Source: Micavibrio_B sp964633355 (GTDB taxonomy: Bacteria > Pseudomonadota > Alphaproteobacteria > Micavibrionales > Micavibrionaceae). From it: a stretch of DNA of 64,000 nt. Made by a program: the position numbers and the translations under genes. The notes below the pieces were generated by a model, which did not search any database, was not told where the DNA came from, and saw only the letters and a list, made by a program, of their open reading frames with translations. Every line of letters starts with the position of its first letter. Positions within the stretch are counted from its first letter, which is position 1. Below are positions 45,401 to 52,867 of this stretch, piece by piece. The stretch is from the NCBI GenBank assembly GCA_964633355.1, contig CAZWGO010000010.1, forward strand, positions 5,981-69,980, given 5' to 3'.

Positions 45401-46104
45401 AGCCTAAAAGACAGTGTACTTGCCTGTGCTGCGATTATGGGCCTGAATTCATTGCCTTCCGGGGTTGAATGTTCGACACAATCGTTAAGTATAACGGCAG
45501 CTCCTGCAGGAGGGCGAATAATCTTGCCATCCGTAGACTGAAAAATAGTCGCAGGAAGATGTCGGGCGAGCGGCATCGTCATAATATTATATCGCTTCTT
45601 TTCATTTGGATTACGATCACGATGCATCTCTTCTGTTTCAGAGCGCCAACTAGTTTTATCAGCTATAAAAAAATAACCATGCTTACCGGTGAGCGGCATT
45701 GTATATTTTGCCATATCCGAAAAAATATTCGCCAATACTCCAAATTCAGGCGACATTCCAAATTCATGAAGTAATCGTTTTGGAATCCCGATTTTATAGC
45801 TACCACGCTTATCTCTTTCACGAGATTGACGGGTTAGGATTATATCTGGTGGGTGGATTGCTCCCTTAGAACTTTCCGCATGTAGCATATATTCCCATTC
45901 GTCATTATTTCCTGAGAATATTGATTTGAGATAAGACGATATTTCCTCTGCAGATTTTTGAACATCCTGTAATGTTTTGGACATGTGAATAGCGCCATCA
46001 AACTGCCTATTGAATATCCGGTTCAAATATCCTGGGCGCAATATTTTGCTATCGCGAATATCGTCAATTATCAAAAATCTGGGATCTTGTTCGAAGATAC
46101 GCAT
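45397..46104 (-). CDS. Hypothetical protein, possible double-stranded beta-helix oxygenase
   Basis: I do not recognise this 235-residue protein by family. The second half carries H161-x-D163 (in EEMHRDRNP), H212 in VEHSTP and R221 in EFRPII. This is the spacing of a 2-oxoglutarate/Fe(II) dioxygenase facial triad plus the 2-oxoglutarate-binding basic residue, and PPAGAAVILND fits a beta-helix strand before the last His. The N-terminal half is helical. No signal peptide. It is AT-richer than its neighbours and might be acquired. Confidence 0.7.
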   Translation of the reverse strand: MRIFEQDPRFLIIDDIRDSKILRPGYLNRIFNRQFDGAIHMSKTLQDVQKSAEEISSYLKSIFSGNNDEWEYMLHAESSKGAIHPPDIILTRQSRERDKRGSYKIGIPKRLLHEFGMSPEFGVLANIFSDMAKYTMPLTGKHGYFFIADKTSWRSETEEMHRDRNPNEKKRYNIMTMPLARHLPATIFQSTDGKIIRPPAGAAVILNDCVEHSTPEGNEFRPIIAAQASTLSFRL

Positions 46105-46164
46105 TGGCTTTTATAAATAATCGTCAAACATTATGTCAATAAATTAATAAAAAGAGCTATTTTC

Positions 46165-46192
46165 TTGACTTGAGCGCCAAAATCCGTATTTT
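46165..46192 (+). promoter_or_regulatory. rpmG promoter
   Basis: TTGACT at 46165-46170 is followed after 16 bases by TATTTT at 46187-46192. It precedes rpmG by about 33 bases and lies in the gap between the minus-strand hypothetical gene and rpmG. Confidence 0.5.
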
Positions 46193-46225
46193 GACGCCTG
46201 AATTCCAATACCGAAAGTTATTAAA

Positions 46226-46450
46226 ATGGCTAAAAAAGGCAATGTTATCAAAGTCCGTCTTGTCAGCACCGGCAAATCAGCCGCTGGCAAATTGACAGGA
46301 TTCACCTACTACATCAAAAAGAACCCAAAAAACATTACGGAGAAACTGTCCTTCCGTAAATATGACCCACGCGCTGTTGACGCTGAAACCGGCAAACGCG
46401 GCATGCATGTTCTGTTCGAAGAGAAAAAATTGCCGCCGCACAAAAAATAA
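46226..46450 (+). CDS. rpmG: 50S ribosomal protein L33, extended form
   Basis: The 74-residue protein has the L33 framework: MAKKGNVIKVRLVST, then YYIKKNPKNITEKLSFRKYDP. It lacks the zinc cysteines, so it is the zinc-free form. It is longer than the usual 50-55 residues because of an insertion of about 9 residues after LVST (GKSAAGKLTG) and one of about 6 residues before the C-terminus, which ends LPPHKK instead of the common KEAKIK. A strong terminator follows at once. Confidence 0.93.
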   Translation: MAKKGNVIKVRLVSTGKSAAGKLTGFTYYIKKNPKNITEKLSFRKYDPRAVDAETGKRGMHVLFEEKKLPPHKK

Positions 46451-46474
46451 GCTGGCAGTATTTTGCAAGAATTC

Positions 46475-46501
46475 AAACCCCGCCGATTGGCGGGTTTTTT
46501 A
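46475..46501 (+). terminator. Rho-independent terminator of rpmG
   Basis: CCCGCC (46479-46484), loop GATT, GGCGGG (46489-46494), flanked by AAA and followed by a run of T. A classic intrinsic terminator 25 bases after the rpmG stop. Confidence 0.9.
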
Positions 46502-46916
46502 TTGGAAGCCAATATTCGAGTATTTTTAGATACTTAGGCTAGGCTCCTACTTCGTTCTCATTTTTTCAGATTTTCATTCTCGCATCATGTGGAGGCAGGG
46601 ATGCGCATAATATGGAGGCAAGCTTCCTCGCAATGACGGCGGGTCATATTTCAATGACTTAACGGGAGTCTCTCAGTTTGCTCGTATATTTTTAAGGGCA
46701 TCACACAGACGGCGCGGAGTAGAGAACACTCTGAAACTCCACGTTGAAAATTAACTTTTATATAGTTTGAACGTCATTCTAACTACTTTGAATGTCGCGT
46801 TTTTTAGACAGGGTAGCTTTTTGCCGCAGAGGACGCGGAGATTATTTTTTTACTGTCATCCCCGCAAATGGGGTTTTTGTCTATTTCGTTCGTTTGAATA
46901 TTTTATTCTTTCTTCT

Positions 46917-46940
46917 CCTCCCCCCATGTATGGGGGGAGG
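46917..46940. repeat. Perfect hairpin (REP-like)
   Basis: CCTCCCCCCAT pairs with ATGGGGGGAGG: 11 base pairs with a 2-base loop. This kind of C/G-run palindrome is common as a dispersed intergenic element in Proteobacteria. Confidence 0.8.
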
Positions 46941-47023
46941 TTGGGTGGGGGGGTATGTAATTTGGCATTGTAGCAAAAGGGCGGATTATTTTGTGCCGAA
47001 CTGGACCAACCCCTCACCTTGAT

Positions 47024-47047
47024 CCTCTCCCCTTGAAAGGGGAGAGG
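47024..47047. repeat. Perfect hairpin (REP-like)
   Basis: CCTCTCCCCTT pairs with AAGGGGAGAGG: 11 base pairs with loop GA. The flanking CCCCTCACC is part of a sequence often seen with such hairpins in other genomes. Confidence 0.8.
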
Positions 47048-47168
47048 AAAAGAATGGTAAAAATGGGATCGAGGTCCCCTCTGGTTTTCCTTGGGGATGG
47101 CCGAAAAACGGCGTGGCTTTTCTCGGTGAAGCCTAACGCATTCAGCATGACGTGGTTTTAGAGCGAAT

Positions 47169-48605
47169 TCAAGAAATGAATTTTCGCTCTTCGGGCTTGA
47201 ACTCTTCCGGATCGAGACGTCCTTTGCCTTCAAAGTGAACGGCATTGCGGCCATTATGCTTCGAGAGATAAAGCTGTTCATCAGCACGCTTGATAATGTC
47301 GAGATACTTCGCAGGGTCGGCATCGTCCGCTTCGAGCACCAGACCGCCAAAGGAACTGGTGACAGTGATCTCACCACCCGGAGCTGCGCATGGAAACGGT
47401 TTATCAGCCACGGCGCGGCGAAGACGTTCCCCGACCATATAAGCAAGATCGGGCGTAATATCAGGCAGCAGCGCAATAAATTCCTCACCGCCCAGACGAG
47501 CGACAAGGTCGAAACTGCGAAGCGAGTCTTTCATACGCTGGGCAAATATTTTCAGGATTTCATCGCCAACATTATGGCCATAGCTATCGTTGATTTTTTT
47601 GAAGTGATCGATATCCATGTAAATAAGACCCATGGATTTTTTCTGCACTTGCGTATTTTGCAGCATTTTCTGCAAGTGGACTTCGAAATAACGGCGGTTA
47701 TACAGGCCGGTCAGCGCATCGGTCAGAGCCATCGAGAGCGAGATTTCGTAATTGGCTCTCAAGCGCTCCTGGAAACGCTTGCGACGAATTTGCGTACGCA
47801 CCCGCGCCAGTAACTCGTTCCGGTCTACAGGGCGCAGAATATAGTCATGCGCCCCTATTTCGAGGCCATGGGCGATTTTCGGCATGTCTTCTTCATTGCC
47901 AAGCATGATAATCGGCGCATTACGCGTTTTCTCATTCGAGCGCAAATGCGAACAGAAGCGCAAACCGTCTTCGTTTTTCAAATTCAATGAAACAATAATC
48001 AGATCAAAATCGTTATTATTGATATGCTGCAAGGCCTGCAGACCGGTTTCAGCCTGTATGATTATATCGTTATCCCGTTGCAGCGTTTCCTTGATCTTAT
48101 TGATCTCAAACGCCATGTCCTCGATGACAAGCACGCGCGCACCATCGACCGGCTGGGTCATCACTGTCGAATTTTCGTCAACCACGCCAAGCTGTGACGC
48201 CGTCGTTTCCCGCGCCCGCCATTCATCGATGGTCATTTTCAAACGCACCAAGGAGCGTACTCGCGCCATCAGCGCGATATCATTGACCGGCTTGCTGAGA
48301 AAATCGTCCGCGCCGTTTTCAAGGCCGCGTACACGGTCTTCGGCATCGGTCAATGCCGTCACCATGACAACCGGAATATGCGCAACTGCCGGATTGGCTT
48401 TAATGCGACGACAGACTTCAAATCCGTCCATGCCGGGCATCATAACATCAAGCAGCACCAAATCAGGGCTATGCTCGACGATCTTCTGCAAAGCCTCTTC
48501 ACCACTCGATGCCGTCACGACATCGTAATATTCGCTATGGAGCTTGGCTTCCAGAAGCTTGACGTTGGGGAGGATATCATCGACAACGAGTACGCGTGCA
48601 GACAT
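47169..48605 (-). CDS. pleD: Response regulator with diguanylate cyclase output, PleD
   Basis: PleD makes cyclic di-GMP when phosphorylated and directs the polar motile-to-sessile switch in Caulobacter. The 478-residue protein has REC1 with phospho-acceptor D53, and a REC2 adaptor in which the acceptor site reads LIIVSLNL, with Ser in place of Asp. The GGDEF domain has GGEEF and a complete inhibitory I-site RSFD five residues before it. Gene order behind divK is the same as in Caulobacter. Spacing to divK is 10 bases. Confidence 0.96.
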   Translation of the reverse strand: MSARVLVVDDILPNVKLLEAKLHSEYYDVVTASSGEEALQKIVEHSPDLVLLDVMMPGMDGFEVCRRIKANPAVAHIPVVMVTALTDAEDRVRGLENGADDFLSKPVNDIALMARVRSLVRLKMTIDEWRARETTASQLGVVDENSTVMTQPVDGARVLVIEDMAFEINKIKETLQRDNDIIIQAETGLQALQHINNNDFDLIIVSLNLKNEDGLRFCSHLRSNEKTRNAPIIMLGNEEDMPKIAHGLEIGAHDYILRPVDRNELLARVRTQIRRKRFQERLRANYEISLSMALTDALTGLYNRRYFEVHLQKMLQNTQVQKKSMGLIYMDIDHFKKINDSYGHNVGDEILKIFAQRMKDSLRSFDLVARLGGEEFIALLPDITPDLAYMVGERLRRAVADKPFPCAAPGGEITVTSSFGGLVLEADDADPAKYLDIIKRADEQLYLSKHNGRNAVHFEGKGRLDPEEFKPEERKFIS

Positions 48606-48615
48606 GTAACTACCT

Positions 48616-49008
48616 TTACGCTTTAACTGCTACGTCGTCAGAAGACGCAAGATATTTTTGTACAGTCTCAAGGAATTTCGTGACCGAGATTGGTTTGGAA
48701 ATATAATCTTCACAGCCGCCTTCGCGGATTTTCTGTTCATCGCCCTTCATGGCAAAGGCCGTAACCGCAATCACCGGAATTGACTTTAATTCTTCATCTT
48801 CTTTCAGCCAGCGCGTGACATCGAGGCCTGATATTTCAGGCAACTGGATATCCATCAAAATCAAATCCGGCTTTTCTTCACGCGCGAGCTTCAACACATT
48901 GTGGCCGTCTTTGGTTTGCACAGTTCCAATGCCATGCGCTTCCAGCAAATCATGAAAGAGTTTCATATTCAGTTCGTTGTCTTCAACGATTAAAACTTTT
49001 TTACTCAT
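48616..49008 (-). CDS. divK: Cell-cycle response regulator DivK
   Basis: DivK is a single-domain receiver controlling the DivJ/PleC/DivL-CckA cell-cycle circuit. From the ATG at 49008 (MSKKVLIVEDNELNMKLF) it is 130 residues, with phospho-acceptor D53 in LILMDIQLPE, Thr in AVTAFAMKGD and Lys in YISKPIS. The frame stays open upstream, into the eipB gene, but those residues are unconserved. Cotranscribed with pleD. Confidence 0.96.
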   Translation of the reverse strand: MSKKVLIVEDNELNMKLFHDLLEAHGIGTVQTKDGHNVLKLAREEKPDLILMDIQLPEISGLDVTRWLKEDEELKSIPVIAVTAFAMKGDEQKIREGGCEDYISKPISVTKFLETVQKYLASSDDVAVKA

Positions 49009-49024
49009 TTTGGCTTTCTGGCTC

Positions 49025-49921
49025 CTAATTTTTACAAGTCTCTGGTGCAACTTTTTCCAAAGCCACAAGTTTTTGCCTTACGGTAAAATCGGCGTATTCG
49101 ATCATCATATCACTAATGATGCCATTTTCATGGAAAACCATTGATAATTCGTAATCGGATGCCGATTCAGGCGTGTTGGTCGGAAAGAAGGCCATGCGGA
49201 CATTCCAGCCCGGCACATCTGTCAGACTATTATCAATGGAATTGGTTGACGCGGGCTTAAAGGAATTGCTTTTTTGCGGAGATATCTTGGACGCCTCCCC
49301 GCTTTTCTTGCCTTCTACTTTCGTTCCGATAAAGGAATTTATATCGACAGGACCCTCGTCATCGCTGCCGTCAAAAATACGCACATTATAAAACTTCTTT
49401 CCCTGACGCGCCTGTTCGAGAAGATTGATCGTATGGCCGGTCGGAAAAAGCGTATTGCGCGTTAAGTCAAAAGTCAGGTTTTCAGGAATGGAGTAGGTCG
49501 CCGTGCCGTCTGCCCCTTTTGCCGTCAAATCAGCGCGACCGCGAAGCTCTTCGTAAACTTCGCCGTTGCGTTTGCGGCGGGAAGAAAAGTTCAGAGACTT
49601 GCCATCAAAAGTTTCAAACGTCGTAAAATCGCTGCTAATATTGATCGACGGACTGTCGGCGTAATCGTAATTCAGACTGAAGCGGTGATTGGTGATCCAG
49701 CCTTCACAAGACGGCTTCCACTCATAGAACATTTTTCCCGAGATATTGGCCATCTGGGAGCCGTTCTTCGTCGATACCAGTTGAACGTCATATAATGCCT
49801 TATGGGGCGTCAGACTCTGGGCTGGCCCCACGACAATCGGCGTTGCCGCCCATGCAGGAGCATGGAGCGCCAAAACAGTTAAAACTGTCATCAAAAAGGG
49901 AGAAGATACTCGCCCGTTCAT
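49025..49921 (-). CDS. eipB: Periplasmic envelope-integrity protein, EipB (DUF1849) family
   Basis: A 298-residue exported protein (signal peptide ending AWA, residue 25). The family hallmarks are LTPHKALYDVQL, MFYEW..SCEGW and a C-terminal cysteine near the end. Cys72 and Cys296 would form the disulfide that spans the beta-spiral of Brucella EipB. EipB is needed for outer-membrane stability in alphaproteobacteria. Upstream of divK-pleD by 16 bases, so possibly the first gene of that operon. Confidence 0.88.
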   Translation of the reverse strand: MNGRVSSPFLMTVLTVLALHAPAWAATPIVVGPAQSLTPHKALYDVQLVSTKNGSQMANISGKMFYEWKPSCEGWITNHRFSLNYDYADSPSINISSDFTTFETFDGKSLNFSSRRKRNGEVYEELRGRADLTAKGADGTATYSIPENLTFDLTRNTLFPTGHTINLLEQARQGKKFYNVRIFDGSDDEGPVDINSFIGTKVEGKKSGEASKISPQKSNSFKPASTNSIDNSLTDVPGWNVRMAFFPTNTPESASDYELSMVFHENGIISDMMIEYADFTVRQKLVALEKVAPETCKN

Positions 49922-50197
49922 CCAAGGACCTTGTCTGGGAAAAATTTTGCCTGCCTACCCTACATCAGGTGGCCTTCAATGCCTAGGTGCAACTGGGAAA
50001 ACTTGGCCGGCCTTGGCTTAAGTCATTGATTTTAATAAATTCGTTATGCAAATATTTTGGCATGGAAGCTGCAATACTATCATTACCCTGAAGTTTGTAA
50101 CGAACACGCTGCATTCCCTCCTCCCTCACACCCTCATGCAGCGGGTTTATCAAAAGGCCCGGCTGCAAGCCCCCTACTTGCGCCGGGCCAAATTTTA
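49922..50197. other. Gene-free region with repeat fragment and long stem-loop
   Basis: About 280 bases without a supported gene. It holds a 13-base fragment of the mosaic repeat (CTTAAGTCATTGA, about 50018-50030) and a long stem-loop at 50156-50189. In the stem-loop GGCCCGGC pairs with GCCGGGCC and, after one bulge, GCAAG pairs with CTTGC. On the minus strand this is followed by TTTT, so it may end transcripts running through from aspS. An open frame of 73 codons on the minus strand here has no family match or ribosome site. Confidence 0.6.
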
Positions 50198-50226
50198 TTG
50201 ACATAACGCATTTAAATCTCTATTGT
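50198..50226 (+). promoter_or_regulatory. Sigma-70 promoter of a leaderless gene
   Basis: TTGACA at 50198-50203, 17 bases, TATTGT at 50221-50226. The ATG at 50233 begins 6 bases after the -10, which places the expected transcription start on the A of the start codon. No Shine-Dalgarno sequence is present. Confidence 0.75.
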
Positions 50227-50232
50227 CCTGCC

Positions 50233-51000
50233 ATGTCGAGATTTAAAGATAAGATCGTAGAGAAAAAACAAGCTCTCCAAAGACAAATGGCGTCCATGTC
50301 TGATGCCGAAAAAATTGAATTCCTGATGAATAAACAAGTTGGTACAGAAGTTCTTCTTGAAAAAAAAGAGGACCAGGTCCGCATTCTTATTAAGACCAAC
50401 CAAATTTTACAAACAGATGCTTACCATGATCGTCTTACTGGTCTTCCAAATCTTAGATATTTCGACGTTGTGGCTCCTACAATAATGGAGGCCGCTATAC
50501 CGGAAGAGGATGGCGACGATAAAAAACGTGTTAATTCGCTAGTTGCTGTATTTGTAGATGTGAATGGATTAGGCCCTATCAATAAAGAATACGGTGACAA
50601 ATTCGGTGATAAACTACTTCAGACTGCGGCTACAGCATTGAAGACACATTTCCGCAGGACTACTGATCTTATGGGTCGAAATGATATCAAAGAAAATATA
50701 ATTGCCCGAAAAGGTGGCGATGAAATTGTTATTATGCTGTCCGACACCTCTGTTGATTTTATTGAAAAAACCATGGAAGAAATTAACAGTTCGACTTCAT
50801 CAGAAATGGATGGCTATAAAATCGATGTGAAATGCTCTTTTGGCGCCTCTGTTTATACTGGCCAAAAAGATTTTGAAGAAATGCACACAGAAGCAGATCG
50901 TAAGATGCAGGCTTATAAAAAGACAGCACCTAAGTCCCAAGTTACAGCTATAGGCGCTAAGCAACTAGCCCTTAAGCTGACTTTTTCTCCGCAGCCTTGA
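50233..51000 (+). CDS. Cytosolic GGDEF-domain protein (likely diguanylate cyclase)
   Basis: A 255-residue protein. A helical N-terminus of about 65 residues, probably a coiled coil for dimerisation, precedes a GGDEF domain. The domain shows DRLTGLPNLRYF, a VDVNGLGPINKEYGDKFGD segment and the active-site variant GGDEI. The inhibitory RxxD site is absent at the expected position (IKEN instead). No sensor domain or membrane helix. Its 3' end overlaps aspS by 29 bases tail to tail. Confidence 0.85.
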   Translation: MSRFKDKIVEKKQALQRQMASMSDAEKIEFLMNKQVGTEVLLEKKEDQVRILIKTNQILQTDAYHDRLTGLPNLRYFDVVAPTIMEAAIPEEDGDDKKRVNSLVAVFVDVNGLGPINKEYGDKFGDKLLQTAATALKTHFRRTTDLMGRNDIKENIIARKGGDEIVIMLSDTSVDFIEKTMEEINSSTSSEMDGYKIDVKCSFGASVYTGQKDFEEMHTEADRKMQAYKKTAPKSQVTAIGAKQLALKLTFSPQP

Positions 51001-52792
51001 TCGGCTCGACCACGCGAATATGGAGGTCTTTTAGCTGTTCTGCCACAACAGGGCTTGGCGCTCCCATCATCTGGTCTTCATAAGCCCCGTTCATCACGAA
51101 AGCATAGACCTCGCGCAAATTCGGTTCATCGGCGAGCAGCATGACGATACGGTCTATCCCGAAGGCACAGCCCCCGTGAGGCGGGGCGCCGAAACGGAAG
51201 GCATTGAGCATGCCGCCGAATTTTTTCTCGAGGACGTCGCGGTCATAACCGGCAATCGCAAAAGCTTTTTCCATGATGTCAGAGCGGTGATTGCGGATAC
51301 CGCCGGAGGCCAATTCGAAACCGTTACAGACACAGTCATATTGCGTAGCGAGAATCGTCAACGGATCTTGACCGTTTAGCGCATCCAGTCCGCCTTGCGG
51401 CATCGAGAACGGGTTATGGGAGAAATCAATCTTGCCGGTTTTTTCATCCGCTTCGTACATCGGGAAATCGACGATCCAGAAGAGTTTATAGATGCCTTTT
51501 TCACGCGCAAAAGCATGACCTTCCGGCAAATCGTCACAGATGCGGTCCCGCGCGCGGCCAGCGAATTTCGCCGCTTTTTCCGGCTTGTCGCAAACGAAGA
51601 AGATGGCATCGCCCTCTTCCAGTTTTGCGATTTTCTTCAGCTCTACTTGCGCTTCGGCTGGAATGAATTTCGCAATTGGTCCCTTGCCTTCGCCATCAGC
51701 GAACAGCACATAGCCAAGGCCTGGTGCGCCTTCGCCGCGTGCCCAGTCATTGAGTTTATCAAAGAAGCTACGGGCCTGATTTGAAACGGCAGGAGCGCGA
51801 ATCGCACGCACGACGCCGCCTTTTTCAATTACGCCTTTAAAGGCATTGAAAGTGACGTCATCTCGTTTGAAGACTTCGGTCACATCGACGATTTCAAGCG
51901 GATTGCGAAGATCAGGCTTGTCGGAACCGTATTTCAACAGCGCGTCTTCGTATTTCATATTCGGCAGCCAGACGACTTTGTTGTCCGTGCCGGTCCAGCC
52001 AGCGAATTCCTCGAAAATGCCGCCGATAACGCCGGTCATAATTTCAAAAATATCTTCCTGTTGAACAAAGCTCATTTCAACATCGAGTTGGTAGAATTCC
52101 GCCAAGCGGTCGGCGCGGCCATCTTCATCACGGAAACATGGCGCGATCTGGAAGTAACGGTCAAAGCCGGACACCATTAAAAGCTGTTTGAATTGCTGTG
52201 GCGCTTGCGGCAGGGCGTAGAATTTACCGGCATGAATGCGCGACGGCACGAGGTAATCTCGCGCGCCTTCCGGCGAAGACGCCGTCAAAATCGGTGTGTT
52301 AAATTCCTGAAAACCCCGATCCCACATGCGGCGGCGCATGGAGGAGATGACATTATTGCGCAGGCGGATGCGGCTATGCATACCTTCGCGGCGCAAATCG
52401 AGGAAACGGTATTTCAGGCGCAAATCTTCGCCCGCGCCATCAGGTTCAGCCACCTGCAAGGGCAGGACATCCGCGCCGGACTGCAAAATCGCTTCATTGA
52501 TATAAATTTCGATATCGCCTGTACTCAGGCGAGAATTCTTGGTTTCGCCAACGCGCTCGCGAACCTCGCCGGAGACGGTGACAACGGATTCGACCCGCCA
52601 GTGCGAGGCTTGCGCCAATACAGGGGAATCAACGTCCACCACGCACTGGGTAACGCCATAGGTATCGCGCAAATCAATAAAAAGCACCCCGCCATGGTCG
52701 CGGATACGGTGAATCCAGCCCGAAAGTTTCACGGTCTGTCCGGCATGGCTGTTGCGTAATTCGCCGCAATTGTGGCTTCGATAGAGGTGCAT
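50972..52792 (-). CDS. aspS: Aspartyl-tRNA synthetase, bacterial type
   Basis: A 606-residue class II synthetase with an N-terminal OB-fold (MHLYRSHNCGEL), motif 2 (FRDEDGRADR), the bacterial GAD insertion and motif 3 (GIDRIVMLL). I use the ATG at 52792; a TTG two codons upstream is the alternative. Whether it charges only tRNA-Asp or also tRNA-Asn was not determined. Confidence 0.97.
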   Translation of the reverse strand: MHLYRSHNCGELRNSHAGQTVKLSGWIHRIRDHGGVLFIDLRDTYGVTQCVVDVDSPVLAQASHWRVESVVTVSGEVRERVGETKNSRLSTGDIEIYINEAILQSGADVLPLQVAEPDGAGEDLRLKYRFLDLRREGMHSRIRLRNNVISSMRRRMWDRGFQEFNTPILTASSPEGARDYLVPSRIHAGKFYALPQAPQQFKQLLMVSGFDRYFQIAPCFRDEDGRADRLAEFYQLDVEMSFVQQEDIFEIMTGVIGGIFEEFAGWTGTDNKVVWLPNMKYEDALLKYGSDKPDLRNPLEIVDVTEVFKRDDVTFNAFKGVIEKGGVVRAIRAPAVSNQARSFFDKLNDWARGEGAPGLGYVLFADGEGKGPIAKFIPAEAQVELKKIAKLEEGDAIFFVCDKPEKAAKFAGRARDRICDDLPEGHAFAREKGIYKLFWIVDFPMYEADEKTGKIDFSHNPFSMPQGGLDALNGQDPLTILATQYDCVCNGFELASGGIRNHRSDIMEKAFAIAGYDRDVLEKKFGGMLNAFRFGAPPHGGCAFGIDRIVMLLADEPNLREVYAFVMNGAYEDQMMGAPSPVVAEQLKDLHIRVVEPIKAAEKKSA

Positions 52793-52828
52793 AATCAAAT
52801 CTTCCAGCTTTTTATTAGTTTCCCGCGT

Positions 52829-52857
52829 GTTATAACAGTCTCAAACCAAGCTTTAAA
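52829..52857 (-). promoter_or_regulatory. Possible aspS promoter
   Basis: On the minus strand TTTAAA (52857-52852), 17 bases, TATAAC (52834-52829), with a start expected near 52822. The -10 overlaps a TTATAA palindrome that could also serve the divergent rnd gene. Confidence 0.45.
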
Positions 52858-52867
52858 GCCTTTTTAC

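Larger units (their letters stand above)
46544..47137 (-). repeat. Mosaic intergenic repeat, copy B
   Basis: Gene-free region of about 600 bases between rpmG and pleD, reading on the minus strand the same blocks as 6049-6338: 47074-47137, 46879-46892, 46651-46681 and 46544-46566. It is longer than copy A because extra sequence and hairpins lie between the blocks. A 13-base piece of block 2 (CTTAAGTCATTGA) recurs at about 50018-50030. Short open frames here, rich in Pro and Gly, are artefacts of the hairpins. Confidence 0.85.

Noticed and set aside
46767..47022. Two open frames of 68-76 codons between rpmG and pleD
   Set aside because: They run through the palindromic hairpins and repeat blocks, giving Pro/Gly-rich products such as SPPPMYGG; no ribosome site and no family.
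47169..49008. Loss of function of PleD because the second receiver lacks its aspartate
   Set aside because: The second receiver of PleD is a known adaptor without a phosphorylation site; REC1 and GGEEF are intact.
49983..50204. Minus-strand open frame of 73 codons
   Set aside because: It covers a long stem-loop and a repeat fragment, has no Shine-Dalgarno sequence and no recognisable family; kept only as uncertain intergenic sequence.
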